Of a stretch of DNA of 33,533 nucleotides, positions 9,468 through 20,762 are shown one piece after another; within the stretch, counting starts at the first letter, position 1; the number at the start of each line of letters is the position of its first letter. Location of the stretch: NCBI GenBank assembly GCA_013054445.1, contig JAAMPI010000519.1:1-33533 (forward strand), written 5' to 3'. The notes below the pieces were generated by a model. It saw only the letters and a list, made by a program, of their open reading frames with translations, was not told the origin of the DNA and made no database searches. A program made the position numbers and the translations under genes. Source of the DNA: Cudoniella acicularis (taxonomy: Eukaryota; Ascomycota; Leotiomycetes; Helotiales; Helotiaceae).

Positions 9468-11963
9468 CTAATAGCGTCGCGGTCGGTATATACCTATATT
9501 ACTTCTCTTATCAAACTCCTAGTCGGCGTCGTTCTCGTCTAAGAGATTAGTAAACCCGGGGAATGTCGTACGGCTCCGCAGATTCGCTAGCTGTCCTAGG
9601 GCTTTTAGCTTCTCCCTCCTCTAAAGCCAGTCTTTAAAGTCGCTCGGTTCGAGTCCTTATAAGGCTTTATCTACTTTCGTCTTTTACTTCGTTAAGACTT
9701 CGAATAGCTCGTACTTCGAGGGGTCTTATACTAGAGCTCCGTACTTAATAGCTAGCGTACTATTACCGCTAAGGGTCGTCTTCTAAATAGACGTCGCCCT
9801 CTCCGCGAAAATACGTCCTCTTACTAAGTCGCTATTAGCGATAACGAGCTAAGCGATATTAATAAAGGCCTGCGTAAACCTAACGTCCTCTCGTCTTTAC
9901 TCGTTATAAAGACGTACCTATTAATTAAAATAGCGGAAGGTCCGGAGTAGGGATATTAAAATCCCTTCTATACCGAGTTAGTCGATAATATCGTCTAAGC
10001 GATAGATCTCTTCTAATCTCCTATCGCTTTCCTAGCTCTACTCTAGCGATAAGGAATAGAGATAGTATAAATATATAAAGTTAAACTTTTCCTAAAGAGC
10101 CTTCTATTAGGCTTTACGGTTCTTAAGAAAGGCTAAATAAGTTATCGTAATCTCTTCGCCTTTATTAATATCTTTTAGAATATATATTATATATCGTTTG
10201 ATCTTTTTATTCTAGTTCTTCTATATATTATTATCGTAAGCGTAGTTAATATAATATATTTCTAGAAAGATTGCCCTTTTATCTCTAACGGCTTCGATAG
10301 GTAAAGAGTTTGTTCGAAAAATCCCGAGATACTATTTAATAGTATTCTTATATAGATAGATGTTATATATAGATAGGAAGTCTCGCCGCTAGTTTTCGCT
10401 AAGGGCTTTAACTTGCTTATAGATAGATATTCGAAGCCGCTCGCTACCGACCGATTTACTAACTATAACGACGGCCTTTTTAGAGAGAATTCGCGTGCCC
10501 TTAAAGATCTTTTCGATTACGACGAGACCTTTTCCTTTCCCCGGTATATCCTATAAGGCGTATATAGAATTGCCCGTCGTACTCTATAATTTTACGTCTC
10601 CTATTCTTTTTAAGTTTCTACTATTCTTATTTATAATAGAAATTGCCGCGATAAACTTAGATATAAGTTCTACCTCGTCCTAGTTATAGTTAATCGTGAT
10701 CTTATTAGATATAGCTTAAGGTAATAGGCCGAGTAATCCGAATATTTTGTCGTAGGGGAGAGTATATTATATAGATCCTACTAAGCGATATAAGTCGTCT
10801 ACTATCGTGCCCTTTAGCCTATCGTCCTTATTAAACAAGACCCCCGACTTCTACTACTGCCTAATAGAGTTTAGTAGTTATAGATACGGCGATATTCTAG
10901 TTATCGCGCGAGAGTCTAAAGTATCGCCGTCTAGAATTTTATTATAAAAGATATTAATAAGCGTTAGAACTACCCGAAGAGACACGCTTAAATCGCCCTA
11001 GTCGAGGGTCGAACGGATCGGGCTAACGGCTAGTTCCTAAATTATCTATAGGCGAGTCTAGTACGGATTCTAAGTAAGGCGAAAGAGTACTACGGAAACA
11101 AGATCGCGAAAATACGAGGGTCTAAATTTATCTTCGTTATCTAAGTCGGCCTATTACTCGTTATTAAAGTATAAGATATCCCCTAAGAAGGGGAAGCCTT
11201 CTAGCTCGTTATAATTATAATCGGATTCTTATACCTTTACGTCGATCTTTAGAGCTACTTCTAATGTTTGCCTGTCGTAGGCCTCTAAAATTATATTATA
11301 AAGGTAAAGCTTATTAAACGAAGTCTCGACCTAAGAGTCTAGGCCTATATTACCTATTTTATCTTCTCCGAGCTATATCGTTACTACTAGCGACTAGCTA
11401 AAGATATCTCTTATCCTTAAGACCTAAGTATTACGCTCGTCGATGTCGTCCTAATTGATATAAACGGCGTCGATCTAGACCTTGTCTACGAGGGAAGACC
11501 GAAGGTAGTCTAAAGTAGTAGCTAGGTTCTCTCTAACGGTAACGGGTATCCCGTTAATAGTAATTGTCTTCGTATCTTCTAGGCTTCCTTATATATAACT
11601 GATTACTATATAGTCGCCCTATATAAACCTAGTAATAGTACGGAACACGTCTAAGGATATTAACCCTAGGTCAAAGTCAAACTACTCGTACCAAGCGTCG
11701 TTAACCTGACTCTTACTCTATTACGTAGGGCGTTCGATATAAAATATTATATATTCTAGCTTAAAGGCGTCTAAAGATACGTGCTCAAGTATTAGGCGTA
11801 AGGGATCGAGACGTAGACCTAGAATACGATCTAGGCGACTACTTAAGTCATCGGGTATCGAGGGAGGCTCGAAGAATAAAACTCGAATCTCGTTACGAGA
11901 AGCGTCGAGAGGCTTATACTAAACGCGTTACGAGGGAGAGCCCGAGGCTAGATCTATATCTAT
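9468..11963 (-). pseudogene. HET-domain and SET-domain fusion frame, RIP-mutated
   Basis: Reading the minus strand from 11963 (ATA for a presumed ATG) to a TAG at 9468 gives 832 codons in one frame with no net frameshift; internal stops are only TAG/TAA. The N-terminal part looks like a HET protein: YKPLDASRNEIRVLFFEP near residue 20, VISYIWG at about 120-126 (the W codon is now a stop), INQDDIDERN at about 170, IWLGE-like at about 195, and DKIFGLLGLLP at about 405. The C-terminal part is SET-like: DIPGKGKGLV at about 472, a CINHxCDNN-like motif (now YYINYAYDNN) at about 570, and GEEITITY at about 600, then a helical tail ending RPRRY. HET proteins act in heterokaryon incompatibility; SET domains transfer methyl groups to lysine. 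Whether the fusion was ever expressed as one protein is inference. Confidence 0.75.
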
Positions 11964-12864
11964 TCGTTAATATCGATAAGGGTTTAGAGTGACCTAAAAG
12001 AAATAAACATTTTAAACACTATAAAAATAAATTAAAAAGGTTAAGATAATTAAAGACTACGTCGATTTATAGCGTGCCTACTATACGACACTACCGACCC
12101 GAGGATTAGCTATACCTATACGTTAATACCTAATAGGATATACGGAGATACTATATCCTATTAATGCCAAACGACGAATAGAGTTAGTCGGTTCGGTAGG
12201 GCTATTTACGAAGTCTTTTCGGATAGATAGCTAGTAGTTTTAGAGTCTTTCGCCGCGGAACTAGTAGTAAAAAATGTCGGTTATACCTTTTCTAGTAGGC
12301 GTTATCTAGACATCTACTCCTATTAGTTAATAACGAGCCTTATTATTATTCCTCGTTACTACCCTGACTATTTACGGAGGAATATAGAGTAGATAAGAAT
12401 AGTACGGTTAGATATCTACTATTTTCTTACTTATAACAGAATATAAATTCGTGCTAAACTATAACCTCGCGCTAACCGGAGATAGTAGCACTTATCAGAA
12501 GCAAAGCTAAGAAGCATAGTTTTATTATTAAGGCCTAATAGTCGTAAAGGGTCTCGTAAATCCCTTTGCCTAGTCAAACTCCGTCTTATATAAATAAGAT
12601 ATAAACGATTCCTTTTCGAATAGTTTATAACTAAAATTTAAGCTTATTTGAGTTCTATAAGTAACTTAATCGGAGTTTAGTAGTCGTAGGAATATCTTTA
12701 ATATTAATAGTATAGTACCCTTTATATAACGTAATTATATCCTCTACCTAAGCGATTAATAAATGACCTAAAAACGCCTAAAGAAAATCTAAGGTTAGAG
12801 ATAGCTTATTAAGCTATAAATATAGCGATGGCGTTACTAGTATAATCAGTTAGCTATAGGGGAG
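11964..12864. other. RIP-mutated intergenic DNA
   Basis: No confident gene. The minus-strand frame of the deaminase-like gene stays open with only TAA/TAG stops for some 100 codons below 12865, so its true 3' end may lie within this stretch. Otherwise AT-rich with RIP-like dinucleotide use. Confidence 0.4.
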
Positions 12865-14860
12865 TTAGTTATATTTAATCATGATTAGAGATATATGACC
12901 TATAAGCGCGGCCTCGCCTAGAGCTACCCTCGTCTCTATATCGCTATTACTAGCGTACGATAGCTCTAGGAGTGTTCTCGGCGGAGTTAACGGCATCTTA
13001 ATATATAGCGAGGCACTTAGATCTCTCTCTTAGACAAAAGGGGGTCGTGGCTAGACTATAGACGTCGAAGCCTAGGCTAATAGATTCCTAGAAAGGGACG
13101 ATAAAGACTAGTACGTAAGTAGTAGTAGGACACTCTTATTTAAAAAGTGATATTACTTCTTTAATTTCGAAGCCCTTCGGACCTTATCGTCTAGGGTTGC
13201 TTTTAGCCGAGTTATAATACGACTTAGCTCTCCGTAACGCTCTACCGGAACGTCTAACTAGTCTAGGAGGGTCTATTTGTCGTAGAGCCTGCCGTATGTT
13301 CGAGGGACATAGAAGCCGCCGTAAAGGAAGAAGAAGAGATTATATAGGTAGCAAGCACTCTTACTAGAATAAATAAATCTCGGTCGCTAATAGCGTAGAT
13401 AAAACTTATAAAAGAAGAGGAGCTATATCTTAGCGTAAACCTTCTAAGATAATTTCTAGAGAGAGGCGGGTATCTAAATCTAGAAGGGCTCTACCTAAAC
13501 GTTTTAAAATACGCGGCACGTCCTGTCCCTTATAGTATAAACAAGCTTAAAGGTAGTAGAGTAATAGCGGGCTAGCTTACTAATTACTTCTAGTAAGTAT
13601 TACTTTAAGGTTAGTTCTAATATCGAGCTTTAAAGAGCTACGCCGAGAATAACTAGGGGGAATTCGTAGGCCTGTTTAATAATCTCTTTAACTACCTCGT
13701 ATACTTCGCCTGTCTCCGCGTAGAGATCCGATATGCTTTCTAGCTTTATAAAGAGGGCGTATAGAGCTCGTGCTCTATCTCTACTAGCCTCTAAACTACT
13801 CTTTGTTAACCCTGACCTGGCCTTAACGGACTTGTTATTAATCGCCTTATATAGTTAAGTAATAAGGGCTAGTCTTCTAGTAGTCTTCTAGGTCTTTCTA
13901 TACCGTGATCGTAGTCGTAACAGGATCCGGTATAAGTCTAGGACAACGACCTGTCGAAAAAGAGTCTCGATGTCCTCGGCTTTCGAATTCTCTAAAAGGC
14001 AAATCAGTTATATTTCGGAACTTGGTTAGGAGATCGACCTCGCCGCGTAGCTTACTCTAAGATTTTCGTAAGCGTTATAAACTCTTATATAATCGTAGAG
14101 AGGTCCCTAGTGTTTAATACTATCCGAATCGTGATTCCTTCGCTATTATAGTGTTCTTTAACGTAGATAGCTATGACTTTTAGGCTTTTATCCGTCGTGG
14201 CTAATAGAAATATAAGGTTGCTCGTAATCTCCTTCTCTTACGAGATGCTTAGGCGGCGCGTTTAGTCTCCCTTAGGAACGGCAAGATTCTCGCGTAGCCC
14301 CTCTAGGAGCTTATCTAGCTTTCGGAGACGGCTAATCGTTTGTTATAGTTATAGGCGGGTGATCGTACCTCCCTATATCGTTGCTTCTATGATCCTCTCT
14401 TCTTAGTGACCTGCCTGGCCACGCTAGGACATAGTCAGGTTATAATAGGTATATTATAGGCGGTTATAAAACGGCAGGGCAGGGGCGAGGTGGTCGTAAA
14501 GCTTGGTTAAGAGGGGGATAGAGCTATAGGCGGGTGATTTATAGTAGAGGCGTGCTAGGTGCTACTCGAATCTTAATAAACTATATTAAAGATGATATTA
14601 AGGCTCGGAAAAGGCTACGGTATTACCTTTTATAAGCTTTTATATTAAAAGCCTATTCGTCTACCTCTAGGAATAATATAACCCGTTTATAAGTCTCCTG
14701 AAAGCAGGTCTGTAAGCACGGAACGATATAAAGCTGTTATTCGTCAAGATAAAAGAGATACTTATTATCCCCTAGTAGAACCGTGACTGGCGTATTGCGG
14801 TCGGGGTCTGGTTATTTATACTAGAAGGTAATAAAAGAGTTAAAAACTAGTGCTTACTTA
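12865..14860 (-). pseudogene. OTT_1508-like deaminase family gene, RIP-mutated
   Basis: Three open blocks on the minus strand. Block 1 (about 14860-14400) reads VTVLLGDNKYLFYL. Block 2 (about 14396-14000) reads RKLDKLLEGLRENLAVPKGD and EHYNSEGITIRIVLNTRDLS. Block 3 (13842-12865) holds a KVHAEIQLLFFY-like motif (now KVYAKI) near 13430 and SSKSACYLYNLFFFLYGGFY followed by VPRTYGRLYDK near 13300-13370. The H[AV]E and C-x2-C elements, with the second Cys and His changed to Tyr, fit the zinc-binding signature of the fungal OTT_1508-like deaminase family (Pfam OTT_1508_deam), a member of the nucleotide-deaminase fold. Frame changes between blocks may be introns or indels. Stops are TAG/TAA. Dead as it stands. 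Confidence 0.7.
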
Positions 14861-15789
14861 TATACTAAGTACGCGTACTTCTAAGTACGGATTATAGCGC
14901 ACGGCCCCCCTAACACTGACTAGCGCTACTATATAAATAGCCTTGTCCTAACAATGTCGTAGAATCACGTATAATCTCTACCTCTAATATAATTATCACC
15001 CGCGAAGCTAGTAACGCAACTATCGTAGCTATTAAATTATGACCTACGAGGTTACGGTACCGAATAGGCGCGAATTTCTGTTTATAAACAGGTAGCCGTT
15101 TCTAGATAAGGCTAAGATGCCTGCCTATAAGAAGACGTTAGATACCGTTTATAAAGGGTTCGGAGTAGCCCGAAGAGGACTTTAGGGCAAACAAACAGTA
15201 TAGAATTAGAGGCGCCTTAATTAAATTATAAAAATGGCTTACGCGATTTTAGGCTAACTCTAATACCTTATTAAGATAAAAATTTACCAGTTATCGTGTC
15301 GTTAGTTCGTAGCTTCCTACGGAGTATAGTGGCTTGTTTAATATATATAGAAGCGCGTTGCCTATAGATGTTTTATTATATCTTTATAACTTTCTTAGTG
15401 CTTTGTTAGACAACCGAGACTACTACTAGTGATTGGCCTAACCACCGTGTCTTAAACATAAACAGTATAATATAAGCATGAGTTTCTTATAACGCCTAGT
15501 CCTTAAGTCAGTTCGTAGATAAGATTACTAATTCTTTATTATTTAATATATTATCTTCTAAATCATAGTTATTAAATCTATCTTATAGAGGTTTTGGCTA
15601 GTTACTATTTAATAGTGGCTACCTTATCGATAAATCAACTTGATCTATAAAAAGATAAATTTCGACCTTTTATAGTCTTTAGCCTCGCTATACCCGTTCC
15701 TTAGAAATCTACGGTATAATAATATTTATATTAGCCTATAGGGTACTTTACTCTAAGTATCGATTATTAGCGACTCTATTATAACAGGC
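14861..15789. other. AT-rich DNA, nothing recognisable
   Basis: No frame of any length with family character on either strand, no LTR ends and no clear tandem repeats. Composition is that of the surrounding RIP-mutated block. Confidence 0.5.
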
Positions 15790-16034
15790 AAGTCTATATA
15801 TTAGGAACAGTCTATATTACTGATAACGCTACGGCTAGATCTGGTAATAATGTCTACTATAACAGATCTGGTACGAGTCACGTGTTCCGAGCTAGTCTGT
15901 TCTGGGACTAGTCTAGGAGCTGCGCTCCCTTAAGACGACAGTCCTTCNTATATCTAGCTTCTTCTCNTCTTCGTCGATAATTCTAAGAAACAGAGANTAC
16001 TACTTGATTTATACTACTTACGTACGCTATAACA
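15790..16034 (+). repeat. LTR-like segment upstream of truncated gypsy element
   Basis: GC-richer than its flanks, with CACGTG at about 15880, TCTAGGAGCTGCGCTCCC near 15910-15930 and an end of the form TATAACA at 16034. It carries isolated Ns (15948, 15967, 15998) like the other LTRs of the window. It directly precedes RT/RNase H coding sequence, which would require an internal deletion. The start is not defined. Confidence 0.35.
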
Positions 16035-16046
16035 CTTTTACTAGAT

Positions 16047-18125
16047 ATTTATTAAGAGATATTCTAGGATTATAAAACTACTTATATAACTTATAAAGAA
16101 AGAAATTAAGTTTATATAAATTAAAGAAACAGATTAGGCCTTTAAATAACTTAAGGAATAATTTAAGAAAGAGCCTATTCTATAAAGTTATTAAGATAAT
16201 AAGCTAAGTATCGTTAAGACTAATATATCTAATATATAGACTAGAGTAGTATATCTCTAGCCTAATAATAACGATAAGTTATATCTTATAGCTTATTTTT
16301 TATAGAAAATGTTATTAGCTAAACAGAATTATAATATTTATAAGAAGAAACTACTAGCGATAGTAGAAGTATTATAATATTAGTAGGTTTATCTCTAAAG
16401 AGCCTAATTCTTAATTATTATATATACTAACTATATAAATCTATAGATCTTTATTATAATAAAAGTCTTAGACAATAGATAGTTAGTAAGATAGTTAGAG
16501 GAGTTAGTAGGCTATAATCTTATAATAAAACATATAAAAGGAACTAATAATACTAGAGTAGACGCTCTTAGCTAAAAACCGAGATATAAAGACAATAAGT
16601 AATATAAGGAAACAGTAATCCTTAGGACCTTAGAAAACAGAGATCTTATACTAGTAAGTAGAGAGATTATAGTTATAGATAATACTAGCCTATAGATTAA
16701 GTAGATCTATAAAGCTACTAAATAGTATTTAAAGTATAATATATATATAAACCTAGAACTATATCTAAAGGAAAGACTCTTATAATAAAGACAGAATAGT
16801 AAGGTATTTATTCTTAAGATAATTATTAGAGACTTTATAACTAACTAGTATTTACTACTAGTATATAGCTACTAAGGAATAAGAAGAACGTATAAGAGGA
16901 TAGCGAGAAACTACTAGTACCCTAAGCTAAGAGCGCTAGTTAACTAGGTAGTTAGCGAATATAATACCTATATTAGAAATAAAACAACGCGCTATACCTC
17001 TTATAGATAGATAGGTATAATACCTATATTACCTATATTATAGAAAATAATATTATAAGACTTTATTATTAAACTACTAAGGTCTCTTAATCAGATAATA
17101 GAAGTAGAATATAATTCTATTCTAGTTATTATTAAGAGGCTTATAAAGTACATGATCTTAATACTATATATAAAGAATAGTATAATAGAAGACCTAGCTT
17201 ACGTTTTTCTAAAAGAGATAGTTATTTAATATAGACTACTAGAAGAAATTATATTAAACTAAGATAAGCTCTTTATATTAAAGTTTTAAATAATACTAAC
17301 TACTTATCTTAAAGTTAAGTAAAGGATATTAACTATATTCTACCTATAGATAAATAATAAAACTAAGAAAATAAACTAAATAATTAAAGTATATTTAAGG
17401 TACTATATAAACTATTAATAAAATAACTAGATAGAAATATTATTAATAATATAGTTTATTTATAATAGTTTAATAACAGATATAATATTTATTATACTAT
17501 TCTATATAAATCACGGCTATAAGCTAGTAGTATACTAGGAACTAGGACTTATAGATATTAAGAACTAGTATACCTAAGTCTAAGTTAATAAGATAAAGTT
17601 ATTTTATATAAAACTTATAAAAGAACTTAAATTTATAATAGAAAAAAAACGTCTTTTATTATAATCAGATATATAGTTAAGAGCCTATATTAAAAGAGAG
17701 AGATAGAGTCTATCTTTTTAGAAAAACATTAATATTAAGCGACTAAATAATAAACTTAATTATAAGAAGATCAGACTATATAAAATTAAGACTATTAAAA
17801 GACTATTAATATTTAAATTAGCCCTATTAAAAAATATAAACATATATCTAGTCTTCTATATATCCTTATTTAAGAAAGCACTACTAGAGGCGTTATATAT
17901 ATCCTATATTAATATCTAACTAGTTAACCTAGAATTTAAATATAAAGTCGATTAGATCTTAAGTTTTAGATAGGTTAAAGATAAGATTAAGTATTTAATA
18001 AGATAAAAGGATTATCTATAATCAGAGGACACTAAAGAACCTAGAGAAAACTTAATCAACTGTCTTAAAAAGTTTATAATATTTTATTAGGAATTTAGAA
18101 TACGGCCTAGGATTCCGGGCCTTAT
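16047..18125 (+). pseudogene. 5'-truncated Ty3/gypsy pol (RT end, RNase H, integrase, chromodomain)
   Basis: The plus strand from 16047 reads FIKRYSRIIKLL, the connection after RT. RNase H follows (NYNIYKKKLLAIVEVL near 16330, IKHIKGTNNTRVDALS near 16530), then the integrase N-terminal region (GIRRTYKRI near 16878) and core (DFIIKLPRS near 17061 on, EVEYDSILVIIKRLTKY). The chromodomain at about 17980-18060 ends SEDTKEPRENLINC. This is clearly the same family as the element at 1-5679 (the integrase cores can be aligned by eye) but diverged and more strongly RIP-mutated. Gag, protease and the RT catalytic part are absent. Confidence 0.88.
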
Positions 18126-18720
18126 TTATAGTTCAGGTTAAGGCCGAGGAGGCTACTACTAAGGCTATTATCTTAGGTAATATAGAGCTTACGCTACTAT
18201 CTACCTTCCTCCTCTCTTTTCTCCTCTTCTAACTTCTACTCTTTAGTAACCCTTTCCTTTTTAGCTGTCTCTATAATATCTAACTTATCAAGAGAATTTA
18301 GCCTAGTACGAATCATCTTCTACTCTCGCTTATCAAGGAGTTTCTACTACGTCTAGAGCTATAAAACTTAAGACTATTCTTCTTAAGCACGGGTCATCAA
18401 CTCTTCCTAAGCTAACTAGGCCTGACGCTTAGCATCTTAAAGCTTCTACTATTAGGCATCTAACGATTCCTAGTCAGAAATCGAGGGTATTCGGTTCTTC
18501 GATACGACGTCGTAGGACCTGCTATTCCTTAAACACTCTAAACAGCGATTACTGTTCTGGCTAGTACTAACGATATAGCGCCTTCTAGATTTCTCGTAAC
18601 GACTATATAGTACTATTTCAATCCTAGTTTTTTTAATATAAAGCGCTAGTTCGATTTACTCGTTCCTTTTCTTTAAACGTATAGGTGTTATAATAAAAGA
18701 AGGAGATCCATAGCCGACAC
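18126..18720 (-). pseudogene. Antisense ORF: zinc-cluster-like cysteines plus coiled coil, RIP-mutated
   Basis: The minus strand is in one frame from about 18720 to about 18126, with TAG/TAA stops only. It reads RLKKRNE, then a CSRCEKSRRRC-like patch (now YSRYEKSRRRY), NRCLECLRNSRSYDV, a SDWESLD-like stretch, and a long Q/K/E-rich segment (about 18470-18220) with heptad character including KLDIIETAKKERVTKEQKLE. The spacing of cysteines resembles a compact zinc cluster followed by a coiled coil. Comparable predicted proteins are common next to retroelements in ascomycete genomes, from my recollection. Its 3' end overlaps the end of the plus-strand pol. It starts right next to the LTR at 18725-18938. 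Confidence 0.55.
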
Positions 18721-18724
18721 TAGA

Positions 18725-18938
18725 TGTTACAGCTCTACAAAGGCACTAGGGCCCTGACGTCACGTAGGGACGTATTTGCAAGAAGTGCTGTATTCACGAA
18801 GAAACTAAGCTAAGGAGAGAAGAAGAGAGGTGGCCCCGAAGGGGCCTTATATACAGGAGGTGAGTCTAGCACGGACCAGGACACGTGACAAGGGGGACGC
18901 GTCAGGTAAGGGGGACGCGTCAAACCAGGTCTGTGACA
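18725..18938 (-). repeat. LTR copy, inverted relative to the one at 25054
   Basis: Begins TGTTACAGCTCTACAAAGG and ends GGTCTGTGACA. It is the reverse complement of the LTR at 25054-25299, with one fewer GACGCGTC unit. It is only lightly mutated: CACGTGAC, GACGTCACGT and the TATATA segment are intact. A second partial end, CCAGGTCTGTAACA, follows directly at 18939-18952. The minus orientation is chosen because the 25054 copy has TGTATATAAGG as a likely TATA box on plus. Confidence 0.85.
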
Positions 18939-18952
18939 CCAGGTCTGTAACA

Positions 18953-19313
18953 GTAGTTCTTTTTAGACTTTTATCGATAGTATACTCGAATAAACTTAAT
19001 ATGTTCTTAAATAAAGCTCTCTGGATTACGTTAATAAAGAAGAGACACTTCTTACCTTTCTTTTAGAGGGCTTAAAGAGCCTTATTTATAGAGGCTAATA
19101 TTTAGTACTGTAGAGGGACGGGAGGCCTCTAAAATAGACACTCAAAAACTAATGACTGAAAGACTCGAATCTCTAGGAAGGATGGTTGTTGTTCCTCTCT
19201 AGGAGAGGGGGAGAGACCTTATATACATGAATATAGTCACGTGCTACGGCACGTGACACAGAACCCCACTACAATATACGACAGGAGGCTACGACGTAGC
19301 CCCTAACCCCTTA
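18953..19313. other. Spacer with a second kind of LTR-like fragment, no gene
   Basis: Between two LTR copies of one family. The segment 19140-19275, read on minus, gives GTGTCACGTGCCGTAGCACG, then CATGTATATAAGGTCTC and a CAACAACCATCC phrase. A TATA box beside a CACGTG palindrome looks like the promoter part of another LTR. No ends or target-site duplication could be fixed. Confidence 0.4.
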
Positions 19314-19478
19314 TTACGTGCCCTCGCTTACTAGTACTCACCTCCTATATATAAGGCCTCTTCGGGGCTACCTCTTTCTTCTTCTCTCTTTAGCTTAGTT
19401 TCTTCGTTAATATAACACCTTCTTATAAATACGTCCCTACGTAACGTTAGGGCCCTAGTGCCTTTATAGAGCTATAAT
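19314..19478 (+). repeat. RIP-mutated partial LTR copy of the 25054 family
   Basis: Matches about 25131-25299 closely (CTCACCTCCTATATATAAGG, CTTAGTTTCTTCGT, AATACGTCCCTACGTAA, GGGCCCTAGTGCCTTT). The differences are mostly G-to-A and C-to-T (for example TGCAAA to TATAAA, GTGACGTCAG to GTAACGTTAG). The 5' third of the LTR is missing or diverged. It lies head-to-head with the copy at 18725-18938. Confidence 0.8.
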
Positions 19479-19689
19479 AATAGTGTTTCGAAATTCTTAT
19501 TTAGTAGAATAATAGCGGAGATACTAGTATCGTCTAGCTTAAGGTTATTAAACTCTAGTACTAAAGGCCGTGTTAGATTTAAGGTATCTAGTTTATTAGA
19601 GTTATTAAGTATTATAGACCCGATCTTAGGAAAAGAAAGCTTCTAGAGCTCGAGAAGTAGGTTAGATAGACTTAAATAAAACATATTAT

Positions 19690-20480
19690 ATTATATATCG
19701 GATAATCTTAAGATATCTCTAACCGTAGTCCTAGGTATATGTTTCTTAAGTATAAAACGATCGCCGCTAGGGTATAAGCCCTTCTAGTAACCGAAAGCGA
19801 TAATTTATAGAATTAGTTATTTCGTGTTAGCCGATATATGTCTATAAGAAATTTAGCGACTTACTGCCTTTAAGAAATGTTAGGAGATAAGAAACTTATT
19901 TTATCTAAGCTATCTCCTTCTAAAACTTCTTATTAAACAGATCTTTAATATGTTCTTAAGAAATAGAAACCCGTAATACCTATTTCTTTACCTCTCTGTC
20001 CGCTACTATATCTAAAATCATATAGATATAGAATCTACCTATAACGGTCTTAAGTATAGTATAAGTAAAACTATAGCCTATATATAACTATACTAGTTTA
20101 ACCGTATAACTACGTACTTTGTTTCGAAAAGCAGAAAGATCGTAATATCCTGTTCTCTTATAAAAGTCCTTATTAAATTCGATATAGTAACTTAGTATTT
20201 TATAGCGATAGAAAGGTATTATTATATAGAGTTAAGTCCGAAGATAATTATATAAGTTAGGTTTATAAAGTTAATATGTTAGTAGATTTTAATATATAAG
20301 TACGAGACGATAATACGTAATAACTAAGCTTTCCGTAATCTTTATTCTTATACGTGAAAACTCAGCTTTAAATTAAACTAGCTTTATATTGTCTTACCCT
20401 TAGTATAAATCTCTATACTATCTATAAATTCAAATATCTGTTTTATAATTGTCGGGAATTTTAATCCGGTTATATCTAAA
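19690..20480 (-). pseudogene. RIP-mutated frame of unknown product
   Basis: The minus strand keeps one frame for roughly 250 codons, broken almost only by TAA/TAG. Phrases include DYGKLSYYVLSSRTYILKST, RILRSFCFSKQS, GKEIGITGFYFLRTY and EGDSLDKISFLSPNIS. No family was recognised. The plus strand is also partly open here (for example KPVIPISLPLCPLLYLKSYR), so the coding strand is not certain. Confidence 0.25.
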
Positions 20481-20762
20481 GATTATACGCTAAAGTTTAT
20501 AGGGAGGTATAAGAATCGGTTAGTAAAGTACTATCCAGGTACTTATTTTATACCAAGAGGTAAACTATTTCAAGAAGCTATACTAGATTTATAAAGGTAT
20601 AGCTAAGAATAGACTCGACAGAGGTTACGGAAGTAGAGAGAAAGAGAGGTAAAACATAGACATATAGAGGCGGCTTTTAAATCTACGAGAATATCAAATT
20701 GTGCTAATTTTTTTTTCCTACGAGTCAACTCCCGGGTCACCCTTACAAATAATACGCTGCCG

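Noticed and set aside
10495..10683. Plus-strand ORF
   Set aside because: It is antisense to the start of the SET-like part of the fused frame.
18830..19066. Plus ORF starting inside an LTR
   Set aside because: It is made of LTR and AT-rich spacer sequence and has no family character.
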